A stretch of 64,000 bases of DNA from Mauremys mutica (lineage: Eukaryota; Chordata; Testudines; Geoemydidae): positions 58,299,321-58,363,320 of the forward strand of contig NC_059075.1 of assembly GCF_020497125.1 (NCBI RefSeq), written 5' to 3'. Below the pieces are notes generated by a model, which searched no databases, was not told where the DNA came from, and saw only the letters and a list, made by a program, of their open reading frames with translations. A program made the position numbers and the translations under genes. Below, one piece after another: positions 1 through 12,366 of this stretch (the first letter of the stretch is position 1; each line of letters starts with the position of its first letter).

Positions 1-1486
1 TGAACTTTCAATCTTAAGGAGAAAGAATGGTTGCTAAATACTTTGCTGCCAGTCAGAAAACGCATAGAAGGTATACTCCATTACACGGTTATGTAGTAAT
101 CTATGTCCACCTAGACCTACAGACACTGAACTCATCAGTGGGATTGAAGCAGAGACATTCAGCTGCAAGGGCTTGATCTAAAGTCCACTGAAGTCAATGG
201 AAAGGCTCCTAGTGGGCTCAGTGAGTTTTTGATCAGGGCTCTAAATCAGAACCCCCTACCGCTTGAGCTGAAGGAGTAATTCTGTTAGCTGACAGTTAAG
301 TAGCAGGCTGTTCTCTGTGCTGGGCCCAGCTACCAGAGAGACATCATCACATGTATTTGTTACAGTAAAACAAAGGAAAAGGAAAAGAAAATGTTGGTCA
401 CAATTGGTTGAAAATGGATTATTTGTACAGGTCTTAATGACAAATCTGAAAGAAATGTAATCTAAAACAAATATTAATGATCAGTGTAGACTACTGGCTC
501 TCACCAATGCTTGTTTTTAATTAACTATCCAGTTTAATTTTGGATGAAAGTTCACCCCACAGGACAGCAATCTTCTGCAGTTTTTTGGGGATGTAGTCTC
601 AAGACTTTAAATGAAGATCTGCACAGTGAGAAGGGTTATGTAAGGCCTAATGTATCACTTAAGGACCACATAACCCACTGGCGTAATTCCTTTACTTAGG
701 TCTATGGATGTGGAGATCCCTTTGGCTATGCAACAATTGTGACTCTGTTGCTTAAGTTAGAGAGGAAGGTTTGATGAGGTCACACTGATTATACAGCCAC
801 AGTATGGCCCAGAACCCAGCTCTGTGGCAGCTCTTTGTGTGACGGGCAAAGGGAAGGGAAGTTCTACCAATGTAAAGATCCTCCATTTCTCCTTTCTGTG
901 GAGACAAGAACAGCCCATTAGGTGAGAATAGTCTCTGTGTGACTCTGATCCTGCTCTATGGAATGAGGAGGACTCTTTCCCCAGTTTACTTTGCAGAGAT
1001 TTCCCACGGTCCTGCAAAGTTTTTCCATCGAGAAACTTGTGGAGAAGTTTTGTGCTTTTACCTGAGTCTTAAATGTTAAATATGGCATTCAGAGGTGTGG
1101 GGGTTCTTCTGCACAGGGATCTTTTGCACAAAGGGTGGTTTCTCAGGCTTTCATTGGGACGGTGAGCTCTAATTAAAGTTCTCTGCTGTCTTTTATAAGA
1201 AAGAGGAGAAAAAGTCTTGAAACTTCCTAGTGCATTTCAATTTACATGCTTTTTTTTTTTGGCAACACTTTATAATAGGAGGCAAATAGAATTTCAATCC
1301 ATTAAGATGTCTAAGAATCACAATCAGACCAATCAGTAGGTCTGGCCAGAAGACAAGAATTTTGTTTTGTGAAAAATGTTGAGGTTTGGGAATTTGCTTT
1401 TATTTTGACGCTGAATGAATCTGAGACCATCTGAAGGTTTTTTTCTCCCCCTAAATAAATAGACAGCAAGGGAGAGCCTCACCCCA

Positions 1487-1710
1487 CAATAAGTGGTTAG
1501 GCTACTCACCTTGTATATGGGAGACCCAGGTTCAAGTCCTTGCTCTACCTGAGTCTCTTTCAATTTCAAGTGCTGGAATTGTACTGCTCTGTATAAATAA
1601 TTAAATATTCAGTGTACCAGAAGGAAAGACTCTCTTGCTCTGTGATTAGGGTGCTCATCCAGGCTGTGGGACCCCCACCCACTCCCAGTTCAACTCCTGG
1701 ACCAACTCAA
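1487..1710 (+). repeat. tRNA-derived SINE-like remnants (two units)
   Basis: The first unit has an A-box-like gtggttaggctactcac (about 1492-1508) and a B-box-like ggttcaagtcc (about 1530). The second repeats the arrangement with gtgattagggtgctcat (about 1642) and gttcaactcc (about 1688). Similar text recurs near 21490-21640 and, inverted, near 22250-22325. The family name is not determined. Confidence 0.4.
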
Positions 1711-2533
1711 GAAGAGCAGTGACTTACCCCTGCATCTCCCACATCCAGACTATTAGCTGTTCTCGGGTTGTCATTCACACCAACAATTCCATCCTGGACC
1801 TGAGAAACCTTCCCGTTGAAAGTTTCTTTGAAACTGTTTTCTGCAAAATTTTGGCTTAGATGAACTGGCATTTTGCAGTGAAAAAACATTTCATTGAAAA
1901 ATTCCCAACCAGCTTTAGAATCAGTGTTAACCATTGTTACTTAATTACGTACAAGGGACATGCACTTTTCAGCATAATGCACAAGGAAGCTTAGGAGAAT
2001 ATCCACAGGGCAGGAAGAGGATAGAGAACATTGATTGCTAATATAAAATCTCTTGTTCTGTAATATTTGAGACTCTCAGACAATCTCAGGAGACAAATTT
2101 TTTGATGACATCATTAAATAACCTTGGTAGCAGGAGAAACAGGCCATAGTACAATAGCCAAGAACAAAGCTGCATATCACACAAAAATATGGAGGCAGTC
2201 AGAAGCACTTGTTTCACCTTTCTATCCCTTCCTACTGGCTGGATATGTTGATGAGAAAGTCTTCTCCTGTACAGCTTCTGCTATCTGGAACACCTTTCCT
2301 GTGCCATGCCTCTCTGCTTTATCTGTCCTCTATTTCTTCTAAAATATCAAGTCAACACATATCTTTTTTCCCTTACATATACCTGTTAATTTCTCCTTTT
2401 GCTCTTATTTATTGTATAACTCAGTAAAGCATTTTGGGATAGACTTTGTTCAAAAAATGATAAACAAAATAATATCTATTGTACTGTATGCATGGAGGTT
2501 TCCATGAAAAAGGAATATGACTAGACAAGAAGG

Positions 2534-2771
2534 CAGAGCCGGCGCCAGGGTTTTTGCCACCCCAAGCTGCGGAAAAAAAAAAGAAGAAAAAAAAAGCCGC
2601 GATCGGCGGTAGCTCCACCGTGCCACTTTCTTCTTTGGTGGCAGGTCCTTCCCTCCAAGAGGGACTGAGGGACCCGCCTTCGAATTGCCGCCAAAGAGCC
2701 CGACATACCGCCCCTTTCCCTTGGCCTCCCCAAGCACCTGCTTGCTAAGCTGGTGCCTGGAGCCGGCCCTG
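2534..2771. mobile_element. hAT-like MITE, 238 bp
   Basis: The left end CAGAGCCGGCGCCAGGG and the inverted right end CAGGGCCGGCTCCAGG form imperfect terminal inverted repeats. Flanking octamers caagaagg (2526-2533) and caagaacg (2772-2779) match at 7 of 8 positions, the duplication size of hAT elements. The interior is GC-rich with an A-tract at 2572-2595. It has no coding capacity. Confidence 0.7.
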
Positions 2772-4019
2772 CAAGAACGGCTGTTATTTAACCCTTTTAT
2801 GAGAACAGAACTTAATATTGTAAAATATAAGAGGGAGGCCCTCAATAGTCACTTCCAGCAATACAGAGAAAGACAGAGCAGAGAAATACCTTACATTTCC
2901 ATCTTCCCCTTGGAATAAGACCTAAATTCATTCCCACCTTGGATTATCACATACATGTGACCCAGAACAATTATCTTAATTATCATTAATGAAGTTAAAA
3001 TGCAACAGACAGGGGGACAAATTCATCCTTGGTGTAATTCCAGGGATGAATTTGCTCCAGTATACCCAGTTTTGGTGGAATTCCATGGAATTCAGAGAAA
3101 GTCTGCCAAATCATCTGTAGATTTCTTGTATTATTTTGGGGGCATAATTTACCAAACCGTGGATATATGCTTCCATTCTAAAATATACTCTAATCCATGT
3201 GGGTATAAAAGACAGAAATAGATCATGACTTAAGAAAAACAGTCTGCTCAGAAGTCAGTTTTGGGCTGGACTTGATTCCAATATGCTTTGTGGAGCCCAA
3301 TGACATGCAGTGACCTTAGTCACAGAAAAATATAGAATACCTTTTTTTAAAAACCAGGGAGCAGTGGCAGTGCTAAATCTGATGTCAGTTTCTATAAAAT
3401 CTGGGAACAGAAGCTGTAACCCAGTGCTGCATCAAAACAATCTCCTAATAAAACATAGTACATGATTTTTTGTTTAAGCTTTTAGCCCAGCTAACACAAA
3501 ACAAATAGATATCCATTTTCTGTGCCATGTCAGTTTACTTCAGACCATAAAAACTACTTTGTAAACCTAGTTTCAAAGTCTCAGCATGGGTGGAATTAAA
3601 GGTGAAACTGAACCAAAACCCAGCCATACACTCCTATACTCAGAATCTGGATCCATTTTTTCCAGCTGGCCTTTATTCCTTTAATGGCCTCTTCTCTGAA
3701 TACGGCTGAGTTCTATTTTTTTTGTGGGGGGAGGGGGAGGCGGAGATGGCAAAATGGCTCTAGCTCTGAATTTTGGCATTAGCCCAGCTCTGGGTGGAAT
3801 GTTAGGACACTTAAACAGCATCTGTATCTCAGTTCTCTGGTGACTGGAATCAGTTCAGTTTTTAATGCAGATTTCTCACTGAAAAAACTGTTGAAGAAAG
3901 AAAATACACTTAGTAATGAGATTAGGGTAACCTTGAACTACTGAGCTATTAGTTAGTGCTTAGCTTTAGAGCAGCTTTTGGGCAGAAGTAATTGGCAATT
4001 TCAGTCTTGTTTTTAACAG

Positions 4020-4110
4020 CAGGGGTTGCTGCAGGCAAGAGAACAATGCAGTATTGATACCAGGACACGCAGAGGAAACTATGAATTCACAGGAATGCCA
4101 TTTCACTGAA
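4020..4110 (+). CDS. Candidate host exon 1 (possible start codon at 4081)
   Basis: The acceptor is a T-rich tract ending ttttaacag at 4011-4019; the donor is GAA|GTAAAG at 4111. In the frame used downstream the exon has one leading base and then 30 open codons. ATG 4081 has A at -3 and would start the protein MNSQECHFTE. The 20 codons before it are also open (they include NNAVLIPGHAEET), so the coding region may extend into an earlier exon that must end in phase 2. A 45-bp segment at 1117-1161 with an acceptor and a GTGAGC donor has compatible phase, but its support is weak. Confidence 0.45.
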
Positions 4111-4694
4111 GTAAAGGTTAGATAGACTGTCCAGCTTCACTGTTTGGTTTAGAAATATTTGACTAATGAATAATTGCAGTTTTTTCATGACACTAAATCT
4201 AGGAATGTACAATTTTGCTTTGTTAATTCATATTAATTTAATATGTCCTCTGTAGAAAAAACTTATTATTTTAATTTTTATATGCTGGTTAAAAATTAAA
4301 AATAAATGTGATCCTCCCTCCACCCCCAAGCATATACAAGGTATTTAAAAAGCTGTTTACTTGCCCTGAAGGCAGATTCAGTGCAACACATGTAACTGCT
4401 TTGTTGGGAATGGACTGAGATTTTAAATGATGATAAAGAAGGATCAGAATAAAGGAAAGAGTCTGTCTTAAGTGTTTATAGGGTGCCAATCATTATATCT
4501 AGGCAGCAGAAAATGGTGTGAAAATACCTGAGCCTCTAGTGTGATCAGTCTGGTATCCTGAGTTACTACCCTGATATTCAACTATAACAGTCTTATTTAT
4601 TTATTTTTATTGCAGAATTGCCTAAAAGCATAGTCAGGGACTAGAGCCAAATTGTGCTAGCCACTGTAGTATACCTACATAACAAAAAAGATGG

Positions 4695-5132
4695 TGTGAC
4701 AGGTTCAAGAGTGCTCCCTAGCTCAGACCTTAAAGGGTTAATGCAGCAGCCAATTAACCCTGACCTGCCAGAGGGAGCACTGGAAATATAAAAGGTTGCC
4801 TGGGAGACAGCACAGGGGAAGCAGCTAAGTGTGAGTTGCAGCTTTACCTGTAGGTCTGTATGCCTGGGGAGGCAGTTGATGCCTTTCTTTTGCTACTGCT
4901 GTTTTGTTCTGTTTTGGCTTTCGTGTAAGTTCCTGTAAAGGTGTCCCTGGAGAAAGGAGAACACAATTGACTGAGGGCTGTTTGGCTGTTTTATTTTTGG
5001 GCTGGGAAATCAGTGCAAGAGCTCACAGATGGTCTTTGCCCCCCAAAAGAGCTCCAGGAATGCCTTTTTCACTTGCAGAGAGATTAGGCACCCTACCATG
5101 TGATTTTCCTTATGGAGCAGCATAGCGAGGCA
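4695..5132 (+). repeat. LTR-like fragment with TATA box
   Basis: It begins TGTGACAGG, has TATAAAAG at 4787-4794 about 90 bp in, and then a T-rich segment, resembling the promoter half of a retrotransposon LTR. The right boundary and target duplications are not clear. A better preserved LTR of similar architecture lies at 9447. Confidence 0.35.
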
Positions 5133-6793
5133 GTGTGACCATCGGTATGATTAAGAGTGGGGAGAGGGACTGGGTAGCTCAGTGAATTGATAATGGAATC
5201 TTAAACCTTTCAACCGTATCCTCAGAATCCAGACCAGCAGCAATTTCAAAGTGCTACGCCCTGTGGGTTGGTGGGCTCTGCATAATGAATTTGTGGCGTT
5301 GGTCCAGTCTGTAGTGGAGTAGTTGTCCTGATCACAAGTAGCATTAGTTGACAGTCTTTGCTGAGACTCCAAAGACTGAATGGGGTTTATGTGGAGATTG
5401 AACTCGCTCATCTCTGGAGATGGCTCATCTGAAATAGAGCTTGGGTACACTTATCTGGCAAGAAGGAGAATTTTGCCCTGCTCTCGCTCTCGGGCCTATG
5501 ATTTCCCTGCATTGTGTGATCAGGATATATAAACACTGGGCTTTCAGCTTCCCTCTGCGTTGACATGGAAGTGGAAGGGAGGGCCCATGGATCTCTCACC
5601 CTGACCTGTGGCAAAGAAGCCAGGATTTGGCTCTGAGTTGCCTTTTTTACATATAATGCTAGTGCATATAAGAACTCCTGATTTTATGGAGCACTAATAA
5701 TTCACTGCAAAATTCAACTTGTAGTAAAAAAAAAAAAAAATAATAATAATAATTTGAAGGTTCCATACTCCTTAGAAGGCCACATCAGTAAACACCACAA
5801 GTTCAGCCACAACCCAGATCAAACTGCCAGAGTCATTTGACTTTGCCAAACTGAAGCAATGATTTATTTCAGTGGCAACTGAAGCAGATGATAGCTGCAG
5901 GGGAGCAGCCATAAGTGAGGAAATGAAAACAACAATGCAGTTTAAAAATAATTTTGAAGAATATTTTGTGGTTTGAGAAATGTTAATTAGTGGCAATAAA
6001 AATATTGATTGAGGGTTGTTTTGTACTGTTCTGTATACAATGATGAAGAGGAGGGGATATGCCAAAAACCTACTGGTATGTGGAAACACTATCTCAATTT
6101 TGCCTCCCCTCTCCTCTTTAAATTGGAAGCAGAGAGACTTGGGAGTATGGCATAACTATCTCTCACCTTCCCCCCACATTAAAACCTTCCTGGTATTAAG
6201 TTATGGAATTTCCCTGAGAATAGCCATGGAACCACCATTGCTAGATGATGTTGCCATTAATATCCTCTAAGGTCTCAGGGTAAAAGTGCAGCTGCTGTCC
6301 CAACCCATATAGTTGCTGCAACTGGGAGTCAGGAAACTAGGAGCACAAGTACCTGCAGGTCATGTTCTAATGGCCCTTTGAAACTTAGATATCAAGCACA
6401 CACTGTAGTAGGGGGCTTATGCTCTAAAGTCACAAAAGAGCAACTCCTAACTACAGGAGCCAAGATATGTTACTTGACTGAGGGACAAATCCTCCCCTAA
6501 TCTGAATGCTTTGCACCACTGGAGCTGGAAAACCAATTTAACTGGCTACATTGAGTTTTTCAGCTGGCTATAAAGCCAGGCCCATTTCACAGCAACTAAG
6601 TTGCATGTAGGACCAAGAGGTCCTCAGAATCAGTGGGGATGTTAACCCAATGCAGTGGGGAATCTGACTCTCAGTTTGCAACGTAACCCCTTAGCCCAGG
6701 GAACTGCTTGTGGTATGTTTTGAAATACTGTGAATAACTTGTTTTATATACTTGTTTAGAAATGTGATTGTTATGATTCAGTTACAATATGGT

Positions 6794-6920
6794 GGCTACA
6801 ACAATCGATTGAGAGCCAGGCAAAGCCTGGATTCCAGACCTAGTACTACTATGCAACTTTGAAAAGTCCCTTGACCTCCTTGTGCTTAGGTCAGTTTATC
6901 TGTAAAATTGAGTAGAAACA
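6794..6920 (+). repeat. MIR-like SINE remnant
   Basis: It retains the MIR order: an attgagagccaggc core, then an agtcccttgacctccttgtg segment, then a tctgtaaaattgag tail. Heavily diverged; further remnants lie near 8835-8915, 33330-33470 and 37000-37210. Confidence 0.45.
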
Positions 6921-7479
6921 GACACTGCATTCTTTCCTCTAATATCCTTCAGCTAGTCTCTTCTGAGGTATAACTCTCATACAAGTGTGTAGGATTATAT
7001 TTTCCTGGGATGCTGCCCTCAAGGTGCTGTCTTTAAGGCACATCCCTGGCCAAAATGAAAAACATGGATACCATATTCAGGATTTATTTATTTACATTAG
7101 TGTCTTCAGGTCCCGACTGAGATCGGGGCCCTATTGTGATAGGTACTCTATGCCTGCATAGTAAGAGAAAATCCCTGTCCTCAGGATCTTACAACATAAA
7201 GAGACAAAACAGACAGAGTGGGAGGGGCAAGAGAGGCATAAAGAGGAGATAACAACTTGCCCAAGTTCTAGCAAATCACTTTTTCAAGCAATAGTAGAAT
7301 TTAAAAGACCATCAACAAATTGAATTTATTATTATTTATATTGCACTTCCTGTATCCAATAAATTATCAGGGTCCCACTGTGCTAGGCACTGTATAAACA
7401 GATTAAAAAAGATACAATGCTCCAGAGACCCTCTTGCCTGGAACATTATTCTGCTACCCAATTCTATTACACCAATTCA

Positions 7480-7661
7480 CAAATCTAAAATGGCGGTAGC
7501 TAGGTTGACAGGAGAATTCTCCCATCAATCTAGCACTGCCTATGCTGGGATTGGGGGGCGGGTTAGGTCTGTTTAACTGCATTGGTCTGGGGTATGGATT
7601 TTTCACACACCCTCTGAGTGGTGTAGTTATAGTGACCTAATTTCCTAGTGTAGACCAGGCC
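7480..7661 (-). mobile_element. Harbinger-type MITE, 5' truncated or diverged
   Basis: The right end TAGTGTAGACCAGGCC (to 7661) matches the inverted terminus of the coding Harbinger elements and is followed by TAA, the expected trinucleotide target. The left end is not recognisable, so its start is approximate. Confidence 0.5.
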
Positions 7662-7786
7662 TAAGTCACAACAAATATTTAAACCCCTTCCATTAAAGGA
7701 CTGAATTCCTACAAAACGAAATGATATAAAAATACAAAAAAAAACCAGTCTGCAGTTGAATCACCCTTGTATTTTTTTTAATATAG

Positions 7787-7865
7787 GTTTATTCAGCAAA
7801 TTGGCTACCAGTGGAGCGCAGTGGTTTCCATACTACAATTTGTGGCATATTTAAAACAGATGGAG
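7787..7865 (+). CDS. Candidate host exon 2
   Basis: A pyrimidine-rich tract ending aatatag precedes 7787, and the donor is GGAG|GTATCT, of moderate quality. It reads 26 open codons starting VYSANWLPVE and ending IFKTDG, entering in phase 0 and leaving in phase 1. The frame remains open for another 18 codons past the donor, so a longer exon is possible. Its exit phase fits both exon 3 (8298) and the alternative exon at 12367. Confidence 0.5.
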
Positions 7866-8043
7866 GTATCTCAGAGCCTGCTGTGTCCAAAGCCAAGAAC
7901 ATTTTTTCGGCAAGGATTCTGAACTTGTAGCCACATAAACAAAATGAGTGATTTAACTTAGCGTCTACATATTTTGGATTGACAAAAAGTGCTGAAAAAA
8001 AGAGTGAAGCCAGAGGGCAGACCCCATGAAAATAGGAACAGAT

Positions 8044-8066
8044 TGAGAGAGAGAGAGAGAGAGAGA
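8044..8066. repeat. (GA)n microsatellite
   Basis: About 23 bp of uninterrupted GA dinucleotides. Confidence 0.9.
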
Positions 8067-8297
8067 TGCTGGCAGCAGCTCAGCCTGAGTGTTTGTGTGG
8101 TGAGGCTCTGAGCAAGCACTAGCCTGTACTGGTACATCTGGAAAATCTCAGTAACATTTTTATCCCATAAACACAGAACCAACCTATATACTATAGATAA
8201 GATATTCAGATCAGTTCTGCTGATTGGCACTACTGACAAAATTAAGCTTTGTGTTTTGTGGAAGTGTGTGTTTTGTGTATGGTATTTTTCTTTTCAG

Positions 8298-8352
8298 ATT
8301 CAGTGAGCTGCTTGCCAGAAATTCAAACTCTGGCAAATAAGTTCCAGCTGGG
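8298..8352 (+). CDS. Candidate host exon 3
   Basis: A strong acceptor (tatttttcttttcag) precedes 8298 and GGG|GTGAGC follows 8352. Of three frames only one is open; it reads SVSCLPEIQTLANKFQL and is the one required by exon 2 (entry phase 1, exit phase 2). It joins in frame to the exon at 15473. It cannot join in frame to the candidate exons at 12367 or 14391, which suggests it would be alternative to that pair if all are real. Confidence 0.52.
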
Positions 8353-8917
8353 GTGAGCTAGAAATACTGGATGTGAATCTTATTTGCAGAGGGCTTGCTG
8401 TTATAAACTAGTCCTGTGCATGCAGTTTTTATTTTTTTGAAATGTGATGTGGAGCTCTCGAACTGCTACAAGTGGAGAAGTAAATAGATTAGATGATAAT
8501 CAGGACCACTAGAACATAGTGGGGGCAGAGGACACTGGAAAATGTAGTCTCACTATGAGAAATGTATTGTGCGAGCATGGGATCATATCTCTAAAATATG
8601 TATGTTTTCAAGGACACATGTCACTGTGGTGCTAAATGCTGATAGACCAGCAATATCATTCTCATGGTCTTGTTGTATATCTCCCACAGGCTAATTAAAA
8701 TTTGGGGTGTCACACTGATATGATAAGCTGTCTGCTCCTGAATATTATCCAGGTTGTTCTGATTCTGGAGAGAATCAGTGAGGATTTACATTGCTACTAG
8801 TGGAATGCTGAAAACCTATCCTGAAAGGGAAGCATGACTTAGTGGTCTGAGCACAGGAGTAGAAACCAGAAACATCTCAATTTTAATTATTCTGGCTCTG
8901 CCACTGACTCCCTTTAG

Positions 8918-9012
8918 CCTAGTCCACACTAGTGAAGTTTATAGCCACAATTCCCCACCAATGCAGTTCGATTAGGAGTAGCAGCAATGGAATTTATAGT
9001 GTAGATAGGACT
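8918..9012. mobile_element. Short Harbinger-type MITE
   Basis: The left terminus agcctagtccacacta and the inverted right terminus agtcctatctacacta are similar to each other and to the GGCCTGGTCTACACTA ends of the full elements. About 95 bp; a TTA precedes it. Confidence 0.4.
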
Positions 9013-9446
9013 CAGACAATTTTACCAGCATATCTTCTAATGCTCAGTCTTTCCTTCATCAAAATGTGGACAGACATGGTGAGGGGAACTTTCTGATAAC
9101 ATAGAGATGGGCTGAAATTCTGTCTCTATTGAAGTGAATGGGAATTTCTTGAATATTATTTTATGCCAGATATGAGTTTGATGCTAACTTAGAGGCCCTA
9201 GTGCATCCTCAGGTGCACCATCTTGGTCCCCATTCTCACACTCAGCAGAATGCTAGAGAATCCTTCTCTGCTGCTACATGGGTGAACAGGTTCTTTTCCC
9301 TCCTTTATACAGCTCTAGATTTGGGTCAGGATTTATCTTTAAGAAAAGTAGGACAGGCTAAACTAGATGGGCTATTTGGCTTCTCTTTACTGGATACAAC
9401 TCTGATACTATAGTCTGACCACTTAGTGAACTAATCAGAGGGGGAT

Positions 9447-10112
9447 TGTAACGGGTTGTATCAGCCCCACATTGGTACAGGCTCTCTCTTAGCTGAGGAG
9501 GCCTCGCCCGCACCGGCTCTGCTGGGCATGTACCAGCTGGAAGTAGGATATAAAAGCCAGCAGAGCAGCTCAGTCTGGGATGACTACTGGTGGGAAAGGA
9601 GGTGTATTGCAAGCTCCTGAGGGGAAAAACGCCTGCACTCCAAGATGCGGAGGCCAGCTTGTCGGAGTTGGATGCCAACACCCCTCAGTAACCCAAGGAA
9701 GTTTTGCAGGGAAACGGTTACAGAACCAGAGTAAGGCTTGGCGTGTTTTGGTTGGAGCCCTGTCAAGCTGGTGGAGGCAACTCTGTCACTGATAGGGCCC
9801 TGAGTTGGGACCAGGTGGAGAGGGCAGATCCAGGTCCCCCTAACGTGGCCACCACTCACCCCGGGGTGGTGGCCCCACTGACCAGTATTATGGACTCTGG
9901 CCGCTAGGCCACACTGTTCTGAGAGCAAGGGCCCTATCACTGACTCTGGCTGGTAGGCTGCACTGTCCTGATAGCAAGGGTTGTAGTACTGACTCTGGCC
10001 TGTAGGCCGCACTGCCCCGAGATGTGGTGCAGCCCTTCAGACTTGACCGCAGGGCTGTGATTCACCTTTCCCCGGCCCCCATGGGGTGATGGGGTGTATC
10101 AGCCCTGTGACA
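9447..10112 (+). mobile_element. Solo LTR, 666 bp
   Basis: It starts TGTAACGGG and ends CCTGTGACA, the TG...CA pattern of LTRs. It is flanked by the 5-bp direct repeat gggat (9442-9446 and 10113-10117). TATAAAAG lies at 9549-9556, about 100 bp in, as expected for an LTR promoter. No internal retroviral or gypsy coding sequence is beside it, so it is a recombined solo LTR. The orientation follows the TATA box. Confidence 0.75.
9549..9556 (+). promoter_or_regulatory. TATA box within the solo LTR
   Basis: TATAAAAG in a GC-richer context, placed about 100 bp from the LTR 5' end. Activity is unknown. Confidence 0.5.
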
Positions 10113-10871
10113 GGGATAAATCATTGAAGCTCCATGGACTTTAATGGAGCTGTACAGATTTCCACCATCTAAGAATCTAGCACATAACTTTCAGACAATA
10201 GTGTAGAATATAAGTCTGTAGATTTCACTGAAGCTTACAGATTCTGTAACTGATTATATATAGGGCTGTAGAAGATATTGCACTTTGCAGTATATTAGAG
10301 ATTGTATTAATTGAGAAATAATTTATAACAACATAAAGAAGGATCATATGTTAAAGCATAAGCACAAAAGCACAGACTTATTGTTGAGCTTTTAACTTTC
10401 TTGTTGCATTTATTGATTTTGAGTGCTCGATTCCTCACCTTTAAAGCTGCATTAATGCTACCGTGTGCAATGAATATATTTTTCTGTTCATCTCTACAGT
10501 TGGCTACATTATTAATTTACAAACAGTAGTAGAAAAAAATCCAGCAAACAAAAAGCTGCCTTATTACCTTTTAGACACATTTACTAACTTCCCCAGGAGA
10601 CTGCATGATAACATCCTCATCCTATTTCAACCCGTTTCTGTTCTGTCATATTTTCCCACTATTGCTGTCTTAACATAAAATATAAATTCTTTGGGACCAG
10701 GGACTGCATCTTTCTCAGTCTGTAAAACATCATGCACATTTATTGGGCTATATAAGCAATAAATAATAGTAACAGAGGAGCAGCAGCAATAATGCCAGTA
10801 TAAATAGAATAAAAACAATGGGCCAAGATCATCATGTAGCTCTACTGACTTCAGTAAAGTTGGATTGTCAT

Positions 10872-11040
10872 GGTTAGAGAAGTTGTATTTTTGTTTTTAA
10901 TCCAGCAGATGTATTAAGAGGAAAACTAATGATGGAGAAAAGCCTGCTCAGTAGTGATTCCTACTGTACATGAAACGAAAGGAATGTTTCTTATGAAAAA
11001 TGACTTCCCTGGTTCCAGCTCTACATGTTATTTTTTTTAA
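10872..11040 (+). repeat. Direct repeat copy A of a roughly 170-bp unit
   Basis: Nearly collinear with 14643-14820, both starting near ggYtagagaagttg and passing through cagtagtgattcctactgta to ccagctctac. The copies differ mainly by point changes and small indels. No coding frame is shared. Confidence 0.75.
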
Positions 11041-11084
11041 ATGGGTAACTGCATTGGCATTAACTATATTACCATCATGTAATT

Positions 11085-11415
11085 CTTTATTAATAGAGTT
11101 CTATATTATCTGTTCTGTTATCTTGCCTTGGTTTGCTGTCAGACTGACAGGCCTGTAATTACCCAGATCATCCTGTTTATCTTTTAAAAATATTAGCACA
11201 ACTGTAGCTTTCTTCTGGAACTTCAACAATGTTCTGAGACATTGAAAAATCAACATTAATGGTCCAGAGAGCTCCTCAGTCAACTCTTTTAAAACTCTTG
11301 GATCCAGGTTAGCTGGACTTGCTGATTTAAAAATGTTTAACTTTAGTAGCTGCTGTTTAATATCCTCCCGAAATACTAATGGAATAGAAAAAGTGTCATA
11401 CTCATCATGATACAA
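11085..11415 (-). pseudogene. CR1-type LINE fragment, reverse transcriptase N-terminal part
   Basis: The minus-strand frame reads motifs typical of CR1 RT: SPANLDPRVLKELTEELSGP, then NYRPVSLTANQGKITEQII. It is 5' and 3' truncated and has no complete ORF; the 5' end appears lost at about 11415. An old non-functional insertion. Confidence 0.8.
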
Positions 11416-11701
11416 CTACATAATCTGTCCCCTCCCCAAAAATAGAGAACAGAAAATTTACAGAACACTTCCGCCAAACTAGCAGCTTTTCAAGCAGCTT
11501 ATCCATAGAGCAGAGGCAATGCAAGCTTCTCTTCATACTTTCACCAGTGTTCCTGATTCATGTGATGAGACTAGTTTAGTCTCCAGGTCTATGCAGTTCC
11601 TGGCAACTCTTCTGAGACTGCCAAAAAGGATGACAATCTGTAGCAGTCATGGTAATGTTTTTTTGGAATGGACATGTCTCCAATTGGAACTGGCCTAAGA
11701 C

Positions 11702-11830
11702 TAGGGTGACCAGAGAGCAAATGTGAAAAATCGGGACGGGGGTGGGGGTTGGGGGTAATAGGAGCCTTTATAAGAAAAAGATCCCAAAATCGGGACTGTC
11801 GCTATAAAATCGGGACATCTGGTCACCCTA
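11702..11830 (+). mobile_element. hAT MITE copy 1 (129 bp)
   Basis: Ends TAGGGTGACCAGA and TCTGGTCACCCTA are inverted repeats. It is flanked by a perfect 8-bp duplication cctaagac (11694-11701, 11831-11838), diagnostic of hAT. The interior is G-rich (gggggtgggggttggggg) and partly self-complementary through atcgggac repeats. Confidence 0.88.
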
Positions 11831-12264
11831 CCTAAGACCAACAACTCATTTAACTGAAGGCACTGAAGAATCATTAGATGATAATGACATTTGGTCACTA
11901 TTGGGGGGAGAAGGGGATATGAATAGGCTACCTAGAGTTAAAAGCTTTATCTTCCTTTATCACCCCCAAGGTTATTGAATTCCCCTGAACTATGGGCTTG
12001 TTTTCAATTTTGCACCATGATTATAATAAAAATGTAACTCTTCATTGTCAAATAGGGTAAACAGCATTACAACTTAAGAAATTATTTAAATTGATGACAG
12101 AGGGTAACTCATGTTTTTTTAAAATAAATGTAGTAATGAACACTGACATACTTACAAATGCATCATGGTTACAGTGAAAAAGTTTACTTTCTACTAAAAG
12201 CACTGAAAAACTCTCCGGGCTTGGCTTCTTTTTCTTTCTTTCTTGTTTGTTTTATAATCCTGTA

Positions 12265-12325
12265 CTGGCAGGAGATGGACTAGATGACCTAATAGGCAGT
12301 TTTCAAATTCTATTATATGAATTTC
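12265..12325 (+). repeat. CR1 LINE 3' end fragment
   Basis: gagatggactagatgacct followed by an AT-rich tail with attctattatatgaat is the diverged CR1 3' terminus in + orientation. Confidence 0.6.
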
Positions 12326-12366
12326 AGTGTGGTATTTCATATTCAATTTTGTTGTTTTTATTGCAG

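Larger units (their letters stand above)
1..4019. other. Upstream or intronic DNA with SINE remnants and one hAT MITE
   Basis: No gene is supported here. It contains two tRNA-like SINE remnants near 1.5 and 1.7 kb, an AT-rich repeat (about 1780-1935) of a type also seen at 30.8 and 48.9 kb, and the MITE at 2534-2771. The small open frames at 2124-2427 and 2421-2918 cross the A-rich interior of that MITE or its flank and have no protein character. The segment 1117-1161 is a weak candidate exon. Confidence 0.5.
4111..7786. other. Candidate intron 1, no further gene seen
   Basis: It holds an LTR-like fragment (4695-5132), an A-tract followed by TAA repeats at about 5725-5752, a MIR-like stretch (6794-6920), an old repeat near 7090-7445 carrying the phrase gggccctattgtgat, and a Harbinger MITE end at 7661. 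The remaining AT-rich sequence shows nothing I can name. Confidence 0.4.
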
